Counted from the first letter of the stretch, positions 25,136-34,223 are shown. The stretch is 64,000 nucleotides of DNA from GAS188 sp035949255 (GCA_035949255.1 DASZIL010000033.1:1-64000); one strand, 5' to 3'. Notes: a model not told the origin generated them from the sequence alone. Program-made: numbers and translations.

Positions 25136-25558
25136 TCAAGCTTCGCCGTCCGGGATCACCGCCGTCGCATCGACCTCGACCAGCCACTCGGGACGCGCGA
25201 GAGCGGAGACGACGATGCCGGTCGAGACCGGATGCACGCCCTTGAGCCATTTGCCGACGGTGCGATAGACCGGCTCGCGATAGCGCGGATCGATGATGTA
25301 GATCGTGATCTTGCAGATGTGCTCGAGCCTTGCGCCCGCCTCTTCGAGCAGCATCTTGATGTTCGCCATCGCCCTTTCGGTCTGGCCCGCGGGATCCCCG
25401 ATGGCGACGCTCTTCGAGGTTTCGAGATCCTGGCCGACCTGGCCGCGCACGAACACCATCGTGCCGCGCGCGACGACCGCCTGACAAAGGTCGTTGTCGA
25501 GCTTCTGCTCGGGATAGGTGTCGCGCGTGTTGAACTTGCGGATACGTTTATGCGTCAT
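25136..25558 (-). CDS. RidA family protein with conserved active-site arginine
   Basis: A 140-residue Rid-family protein, second in the cluster. The core reads TMVFVRGQVGQDLE, MLLEEAGARLEHICKITIYI and ALARPEWLVEVDATAVIPD; an Arg precedes the terminal EV strand, compatible with imine deaminase activity. GGAG eight bases upstream of the ATG at 25558 supports the start over a longer in-frame reading. Convergent with the ABC permease. Two Rid paralogues within 4 kb suggests that reactive imines or enamines arise in the local pathway. Confidence 0.9.
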   Translation of the reverse strand: MTHKRIRKFNTRDTYPEQKLDNDLCQAVVARGTMVFVRGQVGQDLETSKSVAIGDPAGQTERAMANIKMLLEEAGARLEHICKITIYIIDPRYREPVYRTVGKWLKGVHPVSTGIVVSALARPEWLVEVDATAVIPDGEA

Positions 25559-25852
25559 GAGGCTACTCCGCCGCCGCCTTGACGGGCGATTTCGTTGCAA
25601 ACCATTGTCTGACCGCGCTGTCGCGCGGGGGCACGAGACTTCTCGGGAAGGACCTTATCGGAGAGCCCGGCCGATTTCCTCACGAAATCAAGCCGGCCGC
25701 CCCAGAAAGACCTTCGATGGACGGCCGCAAGATGAGCGAAGGGCGGCGATTGGGCAAATCATCGTCATCTTGCCTTCACGCCGAAGCATCCCATGAACGC
25801 GCACTTGCCTTGAAGGACGATCCCGCTTGCGCAGGACGGTCGCCCGTTCGAG

Positions 25853-26119
25853 TCAATAGCCTTTGATACGCACCCCGGCATAATGGCGGGCGCAACGCGC
25901 GATCTGCGCATCCCTGATCGTCTTCGTTCCTTTCGGGCATGTGCCTGTCGGGCAGAATTTCGCCCGCACCTCATGCCGGCAGATGTTGTAATAGCTCGCC
26001 GGGCCAAAGCCCGCACCGCCTCCATGACCACCAGCGCCGCCACCACCGCCTTCAGCGAGGCAAGGTGAGCTGAGCGCGACAAGCGTCGATGCAAGAAGGC
26101 AGAGGGTCAATTTCGACAT
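25853..26119 (-). CDS. Small secreted Gly-rich, Cys-containing protein
   Basis: An 88-residue protein not recognised beyond its layout. Residues 1-22 form a signal peptide (KLTLCLLASTLVALSSPCLA, cleavage after A-x-A-like LAE). A glycine-rich linker (about 24-38) follows, then a 45-residue domain with four cysteines (YYNICRHEVRAKFCPTGTC and IARCARHYAG) likely to form disulfides in the periplasm. A GGAGG six bases before the ATG at 26119 makes the start secure. Divergent from the DUF1028 gene. Similar small secreted proteins are common but uncharacterised in Hyphomicrobiales. Confidence 0.75.
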   Translation of the reverse strand: MSKLTLCLLASTLVALSSPCLAEGGGGGAGGHGGGAGFGPASYYNICRHEVRAKFCPTGTCPKGTKTIRDAQIARCARHYAGVRIKGY

Positions 26120-26211
26120 CGGCAACCTCCATGCTTGAGACTTATCGAGATTGGCATGTTTCAGGCCAAAGGAATAATCTCGATTTCGACTTCACGAAGC
26201 CTGGCGGATGC

Positions 26212-26889
26212 ATGACCTTCTCGATTCTCGGATTTTGCCCGCGCAGCGGCATGCTCGGCATGGCGGTCTCCTCCTCGAGCCCCGCTGTCGCCGCCCGCTG
26301 CGCCCATGCACGCGCCCGTATCGGCGTGGTCGCGACGCAGAACATAACCGACCCGACGCTTGGGCCGAAAGGCCTGGCCCTCCTCGAGGACGGCCTCGAT
26401 GCCGAGCGCGCGCTCGAGCGCCTCAAGGCTCGAGCCCCCCATATCGAGTATCGCCAGCTCGTGCTGCTCGATCGAAACGGAAAGAGCGCGGGCTTCTCCG
26501 GAACGAAGACACTCGGCACCCATGGGGTGGCGCTTTCCCGAAACGGCGCTGCCGCGGGCAATCTTCTCAAGGACGCCGGGGTGCCGTCACATATGCTGGC
26601 GCGCTTCGGTGAGACGGCGGCGCTCGACCTCGGCGACCGGCTCATCGAGGCCTTGACCGCCGGCCTCAGCGCCGGCGGGGAGGCGGGACCCGTACATTCG
26701 GCCGGCCTCGTCATGGTTCGCGACGTCCCCTGGCCGGTCGCCGACCTGCGCGTCGATTGGCATGACGCAGACCCGATCGGCGAGCTCGCCAGGCTTTGGC
26801 AGCGCTATAAGCCGCAGATGGATGATTATGTGGCGCGCGCGCTCAACCCTGAGCGAGCGCCGTTCTACGGCGTGCCGGGAGAGAAGTAG
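26212..26889 (+). CDS. DUF1028 domain-containing protein (Ntn-hydrolase-like)
   Basis: A 225-residue DUF1028 protein, a family with an Ntn-hydrolase-type fold and of unproven biochemical role. It starts with MTFSILGFCPRSGMLGMAVSS and contains ARARIGVVATQNITDPTLGPKG and GLMLLDRNG-like strands (QLVLLDRNGKSAGFSG), ending with WPVADLRVDWHDADPIGELARLW. The ATG at 26212 matches the family start; upstream in-frame codons read across the intergenic region. DUF1028 genes recur near RidA proteins and amidohydrolases in peptide and amide catabolism, matching the two RidA genes nearby. Confidence 0.88.
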   Translation: MTFSILGFCPRSGMLGMAVSSSSPAVAARCAHARARIGVVATQNITDPTLGPKGLALLEDGLDAERALERLKARAPHIEYRQLVLLDRNGKSAGFSGTKTLGTHGVALSRNGAAAGNLLKDAGVPSHMLARFGETAALDLGDRLIEALTAGLSAGGEAGPVHSAGLVMVRDVPWPVADLRVDWHDADPIGELARLWQRYKPQMDDYVARALNPERAPFYGVPGEK

Positions 26890-26910
26890 TCGAAGCGAAT
26901 TCGCCGCGCC

Positions 26911-28494
26911 TTATCCGGGCAGCACTCGGAACAGCGGCTCGCGTCCGAGAAGCCTGCCCAAGGTCTTCATGCGGCTCATGAGGCGCTCGCCCGCGAGCGA
27001 GCCGAGCACCGCGGGAAGCGTGAGCACCAGCCTGCCGCCATCGAGCACCAAGGGGGTGCGCCCGAGCACTCCCGACATGCCGGCCGAGATGAGCGAGGCG
27101 ACGCGGAAGGCAGCGCCGAGAACGCGAGCCCGATCGAGCCCGCGCGCGCTTGCGAGCTCGCGAATGCTCGGCGTGCTGCGCGCGTCGGACGAGAAGCCCG
27201 CGTGGCGAAAATAGACGGCGAGCGCGAGATAGGCGCGGCTCGGATGATCGACGCCGAAAAGAGGCGCGTGCGCGACGGTGTTGAGGCTTTGCTCGCCCCG
27301 ATAATCCGGATGCGCGCTCCAGGCGATGTCGCTCAACAGACAGGCCGCGTGACGCAGGCGCGCCTCGCCCGGCGTTTCGTCGAAGGGCAAGCTGGCGAAG
27401 AACTCATCGCTCCAGGAGATGAGATCGGCGGCATGCGCGGGATCGCGGGCGCGCGCTTCGTTCATCTCGCTTGCCGCTACGATGAGCGGATCGGCGCCGC
27501 GTTCCGCCTCCGTGAGCTGCTCATAGACGAGGCCCTCGCGCACGCCGGTCGCCGAAATCACGACCTCCTTGGGCTTGCCGATCCGAATGATCTCGTCGAG
27601 CACCAGAGCGCCATAGGCGAGAAGGGGACGGCGCGCCACATTGACCGCGGCGATGGAATCCAGCGTGTCGGCATTGACGCGCTCGACGAGCTTCACGAAC
27701 TCGACCGCGTCGCGCACCGGGATGACGTAGCCGTGCATCACCTGGAGCGGATAGGCGCGCTGCCCGATATGCAGGCGCGCGAGCGCCCGGAAGGTGCCGC
27801 CGACCGCGTAGAAGGGCCGCCCTTTGACGAGACGCATCACCGGACAGGATTCGAGCGTCTCGCGGACGATCTTCTCAGCCTTCTTGAGCGAGCCGCCGGC
27901 CTCATCCATCAGGGCTAGGCCGCCGAGCTTCAGCGAAGTGCCTTCCCCGATCTTCTCCTTCTTGAGCGAGACGAGCTCGAGCGAGCCGCCGCCGAGATCG
28001 CCCGCGACGCCGTCAGGCTCATGCAAGCCGCAGACGACGCCGAGCGCGGAGAGCTCCGCCTCGCGCTCCCCGGAGAGAAGTTCGGGCTTCACGCCCATGA
28101 GATCCTGCACCCGCGCGAGAAGATCCGGCCCGTTCTGCGCATCACGCGCCGCCGCCGTCGCGACGACGCGCGCCTGCTTCACATTCATCTCGGCGCAAAG
28201 AATGCGGAAGCGCGCGATCGAGGCGAGCGCCTTGGCGACGGAATCATCGGCGAGGCGGCCGGTGGAGCGCACGGCGCGGCCGAGCCCGCACAAGGCCTTC
28301 TCGTTGAATTGCACGAGGGGCGAGCGGGACACTTTCTCGAAGACGACGAGGCGCACCGAATTCGAGCCGATGTCGACGACGGCGAAGCGCTCCGCGGGCG
28401 GCGCGCGCCCGGGGAATCGAATCGGCAGGCGCTCAGCGCTTTCCGGTCTTTTCAAAGAGGCGCTTCGGCCCTGATTCACGTAAAGATCGTCCAC
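26911..28494 (-). CDS. ppx: Exopolyphosphatase (Ppx/GppA family)
   Basis: A 527-residue enzyme releasing phosphate from polyphosphate ends (or hydrolysing pppGpp). The actin-like ATPase-fold motifs are VVDIGSNSVRLVVFE (about 39-53) and VAGDLGGGSLELVSL (about 150), with GLGRAVRSTGRL between. The C-terminal HD-like region holds FGVDHPSRAYLALAV, typical of alphaproteobacterial Ppx. The apparent start is a GTG at 28494, placing the first 62 bases inside the 3' end of ppk1; no later start with a better site is evident before the first motif. The overlap implies tight coupling of polyphosphate synthesis and breakdown. Confidence 0.92.
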   Translation of the reverse strand: MDDLYVNQGRSASLKRPESAERLPIRFPGRAPPAERFAVVDIGSNSVRLVVFEKVSRSPLVQFNEKALCGLGRAVRSTGRLADDSVAKALASIARFRILCAEMNVKQARVVATAAARDAQNGPDLLARVQDLMGVKPELLSGEREAELSALGVVCGLHEPDGVAGDLGGGSLELVSLKKEKIGEGTSLKLGGLALMDEAGGSLKKAEKIVRETLESCPVMRLVKGRPFYAVGGTFRALARLHIGQRAYPLQVMHGYVIPVRDAVEFVKLVERVNADTLDSIAAVNVARRPLLAYGALVLDEIIRIGKPKEVVISATGVREGLVYEQLTEAERGADPLIVAASEMNEARARDPAHAADLISWSDEFFASLPFDETPGEARLRHAACLLSDIAWSAHPDYRGEQSLNTVAHAPLFGVDHPSRAYLALAVYFRHAGFSSDARSTPSIRELASARGLDRARVLGAAFRVASLISAGMSGVLGRTPLVLDGGRLVLTLPAVLGSLAGERLMSRMKTLGRLLGREPLFRVLPG

Positions 28495-30685
28495 GTCCTG
28501 ACAGGCTCGGGTTGGTCATGAAGTAGTGATGGGCGTTGAAGGGAGCTTCCCCCGGCTTCGGCACGATGCGCACGCTCGTCCCTTCCGGGGTGAAGCGCCA
28601 GCTCTGCTGGTTGTCGCGCAGATTGGCCACCATGATCTGGTCGAGGATTTGCTCATGCACGGTCGGGTTGTCGATCGGCAGCATCGCCTCGACTCGCCGA
28701 TCGAGATTGCGCGTCATGAGGTCGGCCGACGAGATGTAGACATGGGCCTTCTCATGAGGAAGTCCATATCCGCCGCCGAAACAATAGATGCGGCCGTGCT
28801 CGAGAAAGCGCCCGACGATCGACTTCACATGGATGTTCTCGGAAAGGCCCGGCACGCCGGGCCTCAAGCAGCAAATGCCCCGCACGATGAGCTCGATGCG
28901 CACCCCGGCGTCGCTCGCGCGGTAGAGCGCATCGATGATCTGCGGATCGACGAGGGAATTGCATTTCCCCCAGATGGCGGCGGGCCGGCCGGCCTTGGCG
29001 TGAGCGATCTCGTCCTCGATATGCTCGAAGAGGCGCTTCCTCAACGTGCCTGGCGACACGCTCATGCGCTCGAGCTCGCCGGGCTCGGCGTAACCGGTGA
29101 TGAAGTTGAAGATGCGCGCCACGTCGCGCGCGATCATCGGATTGGCGGTGAAATACGAAAGATCGGTATAGATCTTCGCCGTCGCAGGATGGTAATTGCC
29201 AGTCCCGACATGGCAATAGCTCGCGAGCTGGCCGCCCTCTCGACGCACCACCTGCGAGAGCTTGGCATGCGTCTTCAACTCCACGAAGCCGAAGACGACT
29301 TGCGCGCCGGCCCGCTCGAGATCGCGCGCCCAGCGAATGTTTGCCTCTTCATCGAAGCGCGCCTTGAGCTCGACGAGCGCCGTCACCGATTTGCCGGCCT
29401 CCGCCGCCTCGGCGAGTGTCTTGACGATCGGGGAATCCGATGAGGTGCGATAAAGCGTCTGCTTGATCGCGATGACGTTGGGATCGCGCGCCGCCTGCTG
29501 CAGGAACTGTACCACGACGTCGAAGGATTCGTAGGGGTGGTGCACCACGAAATCCTTCTCGCGGATAGCGGCAAAACAATCCCCGCCATGCTCGCGCACG
29601 CGCTCGGGAAAGCGCGGCGTGTAGGGCTTGAACTTGAGGTCTGGCCGGTCATCGCCGATGAGCTGGGAAAGCTCATTCAACGCGAGCATCCCCTCGACCA
29701 CGAAGGTCTCTTCCGCCGTCACATCGAGCTCATCGGCGAGGAAGCTGCGCAGCGGTTCGGGCATGCGCGCCTCGACCTCGAGCCGGATGACATCGCCGCG
29801 CCGACGCCGCTTGAGCAGCGTCTCGAACATGCGCAGCAAATCCTCGGCCTCTTCCTCGATCTCGAGATCGCTGTCGCGAATGACGCGAAAGCCGCCGAGC
29901 CCCTTCACCAGATGGCCGGGGAAGAGCTTGTGGACGAACGCGCCGATGATCTGCTCGAGCGCCACGAAACGCGTCTGACCCGTCTGTGAAAGATCAGGGA
30001 GGCGCGCGAAACGCGCGATCTTTTGCGGGACGCGCACGAGCGCATTGAGCGGACGGCCGTCCGCTTGGCGCACGAGATTGACGCCGAGCGAGAAGGCGAG
30101 ATTGGGGATGAAGGGGAACGGATGCGCCGGGTCGATGGCGAGGGGCGTCAGAACCGGGAAGATGTGCTCGAGAAAATGGCCTTCGAGCCAATTGCGCTCG
30201 ACCGCCGAGAGCTCGGAGGCGCCCAGGATGACGATGCCCTCTTCGGCCATGCCGGCGCGCAATTCACGCAAGCGCTGCTGCTGATCGCTCGCGAGCGTCG
30301 CGACCTCGACACCGATCCTCTCGAGCTGCTCGGCCGGGTCCAGCCCGTCCTGCGAGCGCAGCACGACCTTGGCGTGAAGCTGCTCGCGCAGGCCCGAGAC
30401 GCGCACCATGAAGAACTCGTCGAGATTATTCGCCGAGATCGAGAGAAAACGGAGCTGCTCGAGGAGCGGGTGGTTGCGGTTCGACGCCTCTTCCATGACG
30501 CGCCGGTTGAAGCGCAGCCAGGACAACTCGCGATTGACGAAACGCTCGGGCGAATTCGAGAGGTCGGGAGCGTGCGGTGCCGCGGCCGGCTTTTCGGCAA
30601 CCTCTTTCGGTTGCGCGAGGCTTTGCGCATGGTGCTCCGGCCGCGTCCGTTCGAGCGGTTTTGCAACGGTGACGACCTTCGCCAC
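28433..30685 (-). CDS. ppk1: Polyphosphate kinase 1
   Basis: A 750-residue enzyme reversibly transferring the gamma phosphate of ATP to polyphosphate. The N-terminal domain starts SPERFVNRELSWLRFNRRVMEEA (read across residues 46-68); the head domain spans about 70-360; the two PLD-like catalytic domains contain the autophosphorylated His in CHVGTGNYHPATAK and the second His in EKAHVYISSADLMTRNLDRR. FKPYTPRFPERVREHGGDCF lies between. A proline/alanine-rich 40-residue N-terminal tail precedes the conserved core. It overlaps ppx downstream by 62 bases. Divergent from the type III PKS gene. Confidence 0.96.
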   Translation of the reverse strand: MAKVVTVAKPLERTRPEHHAQSLAQPKEVAEKPAAAPHAPDLSNSPERFVNRELSWLRFNRRVMEEASNRNHPLLEQLRFLSISANNLDEFFMVRVSGLREQLHAKVVLRSQDGLDPAEQLERIGVEVATLASDQQQRLRELRAGMAEEGIVILGASELSAVERNWLEGHFLEHIFPVLTPLAIDPAHPFPFIPNLAFSLGVNLVRQADGRPLNALVRVPQKIARFARLPDLSQTGQTRFVALEQIIGAFVHKLFPGHLVKGLGGFRVIRDSDLEIEEEAEDLLRMFETLLKRRRRGDVIRLEVEARMPEPLRSFLADELDVTAEETFVVEGMLALNELSQLIGDDRPDLKFKPYTPRFPERVREHGGDCFAAIREKDFVVHHPYESFDVVVQFLQQAARDPNVIAIKQTLYRTSSDSPIVKTLAEAAEAGKSVTALVELKARFDEEANIRWARDLERAGAQVVFGFVELKTHAKLSQVVRREGGQLASYCHVGTGNYHPATAKIYTDLSYFTANPMIARDVARIFNFITGYAEPGELERMSVSPGTLRKRLFEHIEDEIAHAKAGRPAAIWGKCNSLVDPQIIDALYRASDAGVRIELIVRGICCLRPGVPGLSENIHVKSIVGRFLEHGRIYCFGGGYGLPHEKAHVYISSADLMTRNLDRRVEAMLPIDNPTVHEQILDQIMVANLRDNQQSWRFTPEGTSVRIVPKPGEAPFNAHHYFMTNPSLSGRGRSLRESGPKRLFEKTGKR

Positions 30686-31005
30686 TTGCCTCTCCCGATC
30701 CTTTGTTTTGGCCTTCCCCCTCTATGGCCCTCTTTGATGACCTTACTGCGGCGGGGATGCAAGAAGGCTTGAGCCAGCTTTGCTGAACACGGTTATTATC
30801 AAGATTCCGAGAAGCGGCCATCAAAAATCGAGCCAATCGCGCCGCAAGCCCTTATATGTGCGGCGTCGCGATCGTCGCTTTCCTGAAAAGGGCGTCTTTT
30901 GTGAAAGGGGTGGGCCTCTCCAGAAGTCGTTGAACCGGAATATTTTTTTCAAAAAACCGCAATCTCGCGAGGCGCCCCTTCCCCGCGTTAACAGGGTTCA
31001 TCAAC
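30686..31005. other. Intergenic region between divergent ppk1 and type III PKS genes
   Basis: 320 bases with no convincing gene. The middle is AT-richer than the surroundings, with TATTTTTTTCAAAAAACC near 30941-30958. It must contain the promoters of both divergent units. A plausible Pho-box could not be identified by eye. Confidence 0.5.
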
Positions 31006-32058
31006 TTGACGCAGCCCGCATCGCTTTTGGCACTCGCCACCGCCGTCCCGCCCCATGTCGTGGTGCAGAAGGAGGTGGCCGCGCTTGCCCAGGCGGTCTT
31101 CGCCGAGCGCTACCCCGCCTTCGATCGGCTGGCGCGCGTCTTCGAAACTTCGGGGATCAGGACGCGGTATGCCGTGCGTCCGACGGATTGGTATCTCTCG
31201 GAGCCCGGCTGGCCCGAGCGGACCGCCGCCTATCTCGACGGCGCCGATGCGCTTTTCACTCGGGTGACGCAAGACGCTCTGGAGGCGGCGGGTCTCGCGG
31301 TGCGGGATATCGACACCATTGTCACGGTCTCCTCCACCGGCATTGCGACGCCGAGCCTCGAGGCGCGCGCCTTGAGCCGGATGGGCTTTCGCAGCGACGT
31401 GACGCGGGTTCCCGTGTTCGGGCTCGGCTGCGCCGGGGGCGTGTCGGGATTCTCGATCGCGGCGCGCTTGGCCGAGGCGCGGCCCGGCACCAATATTCTC
31501 CTCGTGGTCATCGAGCTGTGCACGCTCGCCTCGCGGCCCGACAGCCTCACCAAGGCCAATATCGTGGCGACCGCCCTCTTCGGAGACGGCGCCGCGGCCT
31601 GCGTGCTGCGCGCGGGAGACGGCGGCCTCGCCGAAATCGAGGCCGCGGGCGAATATACCTGGCCGGAGACGCTCGACCTCATGGGTTGGGACGTCGACCC
31701 GCAAGGTTTCGGCGTGATCTTCGCGCGCGCCATCCCGCCTTTCATCGAGGCCAATTTACGCCTCGCGGTGAACGACGTGCTCGAAAGGCAGTGCCTCGCG
31801 CTCGCCGATGTCGACCGTTTCGTCTGTCACCCGGGCGGCGCCAAGGTGGTCACCGCGCTCGAGCGCGCGCTTTCCCTCCCGCAAGGCTCGCTCGATCATG
31901 AACGCGAGGTGCTCGCCGATTACGGCAATATGTCGGCCCCGACCGTGTTCTTCGTGCTCGAGCGCGTCTTGAAACAGGGCTTGCCGCCGCGCGCCGTGCT
32001 CAGCGCGCTCGGCCCCGGCTTCACGGCAAGCCTCGTCTCGCTGAAGAGAGCCCCGTGA
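31006..32058 (+). CDS. Type III polyketide synthase
   Basis: A 350-residue homodimeric chalcone-synthase-like enzyme that extends an acyl-CoA starter with malonyl-CoA and cyclises the product to a pyrone or resorcinol. The catalytic triad is complete: Cys142 (FGLGCAGG), His275 (RFVCHPGGAK) and Asn308 (DYGNMSAP). TANIVATALFGDGAAA-like (KANIVATALFGDGAAA) and ALGPGFTASLV, the C-terminal loop, are typical. The start is a TTG at 31006, the only good option, with AGGG about ten bases upstream. It overlaps the next gene by GTGA, so the product is probably methylated by that membrane methyltransferase, as in the BpsA/BpsB pair of Bacillus. Probable products are alkylpyrones or alkylresorcinols. Confidence 0.93.
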   Translation: MTQPASLLALATAVPPHVVVQKEVAALAQAVFAERYPAFDRLARVFETSGIRTRYAVRPTDWYLSEPGWPERTAAYLDGADALFTRVTQDALEAAGLAVRDIDTIVTVSSTGIATPSLEARALSRMGFRSDVTRVPVFGLGCAGGVSGFSIAARLAEARPGTNILLVVIELCTLASRPDSLTKANIVATALFGDGAAACVLRAGDGGLAEIEAAGEYTWPETLDLMGWDVDPQGFGVIFARAIPPFIEANLRLAVNDVLERQCLALADVDRFVCHPGGAKVVTALERALSLPQGSLDHEREVLADYGNMSAPTVFFVLERVLKQGLPPRAVLSALGPGFTASLVSLKRAP

Positions 32059-32558
32059 CGGCGGCGCCGATTCTTCTCGGCTTTGTCACGCTGCAGCGCG
32101 GCGCGGAACTCATCCTCGCCGAGCGAAACACGAGACGGCTCTTGGCGCAGGGCGCGGTCGAGGCGGCTCGCGCCCACTACCCGCTCATCGTCGTCTTGCA
32201 CGCGGCTTGGCTTCTCGGCCTCTGGTTCCTGGCTTTCGATGCGCATGTGCGCATCGCCTGGCTTACCGCCTTCGTGCTTTTGCAGCTCTTGCGCATCTGG
32301 GTGATCGCGAGCCTCGGCGGGCGCTGGACAACGCGCATCATCGTGACACAAGGCGCCGAACTCGTGCGCCGTGGACCTTACCGCTTCCTCGCGCATCCGA
32401 ATTATGTGGTCGTGGCAGGCGAAATCGCGGTGCTGCCGCTGGTCTTCGGACTTCCCTGGTATGCGCTTTTTTTCTCGCTTGCCAACGCGGCGGTGCTCAT
32501 GATCCGCGTGCGCGCCGAAAATGCGGCATTGCGCATGTCCTCGCACTCGTCTCCGTGA
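32055..32558 (+). CDS. Isoprenylcysteine carboxyl methyltransferase-like membrane protein
   Basis: A 167-residue polytopic membrane protein of the ICMT/PEMT family. Hydrophobic segments lie at about 6-20, 45-62 and 68-90 and a C-terminal pair around 120-145. The SAM-binding signature is GPYRFLAHPNYVVVAGE (RGPYR..HPNY) at about 110-126, and the ending includes RVRAENAAL, matching the family's RI..EE..L. Start is a GTG at 32055 overlapping the PKS stop by four bases. In Bacillus and Streptomyces homologous pairs, this protein O-methylates alkylpyrones made by the type III PKS; the same role is inferred here. Confidence 0.88.
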   Translation: MTAAPILLGFVTLQRGAELILAERNTRRLLAQGAVEAARAHYPLIVVLHAAWLLGLWFLAFDAHVRIAWLTAFVLLQLLRIWVIASLGGRWTTRIIVTQGAELVRRGPYRFLAHPNYVVVAGEIAVLPLVFGLPWYALFFSLANAAVLMIRVRAENAALRMSSHSSP

Positions 32559-32582
32559 CAGGGCGGCGTTACGCGCGCCGGC

Positions 32583-33152
32583 TCACGGCTCGAGCTCGGC
32601 ATCCCAGTAAAGATAATCCATCCAGCTCTCGTGCAGATAGTTCGGCGGAAAATGCCGGCCGTTCTGATGGAGATCATGGACTGTCGGCTGATAAGGTTTC
32701 TGGCGCGGCCACATGCCCGATTCGGCGGGCAGCCAATCCCCCTTCAGAAGATTGCACGGCGCGCAAGCGGCGACGACATTCACCCAGACCGTCTGTCCGC
32801 CTTTCGAGCGCGGCACCACATGGTCGAAGGTCAAATCCTCACGGACTCCGCAATATTGGCAGGTGAAACGGTCCCGCAAGAACACGTTGAAGCGCGTGAA
32901 GGCGGGGTGGCGCGGCGGCTTCACATAGGTCTTGAGCGAAACGACGGAAGGCAGGCGCATCTCGAAGCTCGGCGAGCGCACCCGCCGATCATATTCGGAG
33001 ACGATGTTCACCCGCTCCATGAAAACGGCCTTGATGGCGTCCTGCCAGCACCAGAGCGAGAGCGGGTAATAGCTCAGCGGCCGGTAATCGGCGTTGAGCA
33101 CCAGCGCCGGACAGGCCTCCGGCGAAACGGGAGGCGCCACATGGATCGTCAA
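32583..33152 (-). CDS. HNH endonuclease
   Basis: A 189-residue HNH protein of the type widespread in proteobacterial chromosomes. The zinc and active-site elements are in order: CQYC (98-101), FDHVVP with the metal-binding His111, Asn125, and CAPCNLLKGD (130-139). An N-terminal region (LVLNADYRPLSYYPLSLWCWQDAIKAVF, in parts) is the conserved arm of this group. The start is a TTG at 33152 with GGAGAG six bases upstream. Stands alone, convergent with the PKS operon. Likely a DNA repair or housekeeping nuclease; the natural substrate is unknown. Confidence 0.93.
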   Translation of the reverse strand: MTIHVAPPVSPEACPALVLNADYRPLSYYPLSLWCWQDAIKAVFMERVNIVSEYDRRVRSPSFEMRLPSVVSLKTYVKPPRHPAFTRFNVFLRDRFTCQYCGVREDLTFDHVVPRSKGGQTVWVNVVAACAPCNLLKGDWLPAESGMWPRQKPYQPTVHDLHQNGRHFPPNYLHESWMDYLYWDAELEP

Positions 33153-33320
33153 GCCACGCTCTCCGAACAGGCGGGGCAGATTCGCCCCAACCTCCTTAAT
33201 CTAGCGGGACAATGACATCCTTGTGAAGGCACAAGAGCGAAATAACGGTGCGATGTTGCTGGAAGAAAGGCACTTTCCCGGGAGGCGTCGAGCGCCGTCG
33301 CCGCAATGAACGCGCGAGCC

Positions 33321-34199
33321 TCAGCGCGTCGGGACGGGTCTTTCGCCGCGATAATCGTAAAACCCTCGCTTGGCCTTCTTGCCGAGCCAGCCGGCTTCGA
33401 CATATTTCACCAGCAGCGGACATGGCCTGTATTTCGAATCCGCAAGGCCTTCATAGAGCACCTGCATGATCGACAAGCAGGTGTCGAGGCCGATGAAATC
33501 GGCGAGCTGCAACGGCCCCATGGGGTGATTCGCGCCGAGCCGCATGGCGGTATCGATGGCATCGACCGAACCCACGCCTTCGTAAAGCGTGTAGATCGCC
33601 TCGTTGATCATCGGCAAAAGGATGCGGTTCACGATGAACGCCGGGAAATCCTCTGCCACCGTCACCGTCTTGCCGAGCTTGCCGCAAAACTCGCGCGCCG
33701 CCTCGAAGGTCTCGTCATTCGTGGCGATGCCGCGGATCAGTTCGACGAGCTGCATCACCGGCACCGGATTCATGAAATGAATGCCGATGAAGCGCTCGGG
33801 GTTGCCCGTGATCGCGGCGAGCCGCGTGATCGAGATGGACGAGGTGTTCGAACCCACAACGGTTTCGGGCTTGAGATGCGGCTTGAGGCTTTCGAAGATT
33901 TGGCGCTTCAAGGGCTCGCTCTCGGCTGCCGCCTCGATGATCAGATCGCAATTGCTCATCGCCTCGAGGTTTTTTGCCGGCGTGATGCGTTTCAAAGCCG
34001 CCTTGCGATCGGCATCCGTGATCGCTCCCTTGGCGATCTGGCGGGCCATGTTGCCGTTGATCGTGGCGAGAGCGCTCTCGACGCGTTCGAGCGTCACGTC
34101 GTTGACGACGACCTCGTAGCCCGCAAGCGCCGACACATGGGCGATGCCTGCGCCCATCTGCCCCGCGCCGATCACGCCGACGGTCCTGATGTCAACCAT
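33321..34199 (-). CDS. hbd: 3-hydroxybutyryl-CoA dehydrogenase
   Basis: A 292-residue NAD(P)-dependent enzyme interconverting 3-hydroxybutyryl-CoA and acetoacetyl-CoA. The Rossmann motif is GVIGAGQMGAGIAH (about 8-21); the catalytic dyad region reads GIHFMNPVPVMQLVE with its His, followed by a Glu; SNTSSISITRLA carries the substrate Ser. The C-terminal domain (from about 187) includes DTAMRLGANHPMGPLQLADFIGLD. Located downstream of etfB-etfA in the same direction, a layout typical of Hyphomicrobiales and consistent with electron flow from beta-oxidation through ETF. Confidence 0.96.
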   Translation of the reverse strand: MVDIRTVGVIGAGQMGAGIAHVSALAGYEVVVNDVTLERVESALATINGNMARQIAKGAITDADRKAALKRITPAKNLEAMSNCDLIIEAAAESEPLKRQIFESLKPHLKPETVVGSNTSSISITRLAAITGNPERFIGIHFMNPVPVMQLVELIRGIATNDETFEAAREFCGKLGKTVTVAEDFPAFIVNRILLPMINEAIYTLYEGVGSVDAIDTAMRLGANHPMGPLQLADFIGLDTCLSIMQVLYEGLADSKYRPCPLLVKYVEAGWLGKKAKRGFYDYRGERPVPTR

Positions 34200-34223
34200 G
34201 CCGCATCACTCGCTATCGCATCA

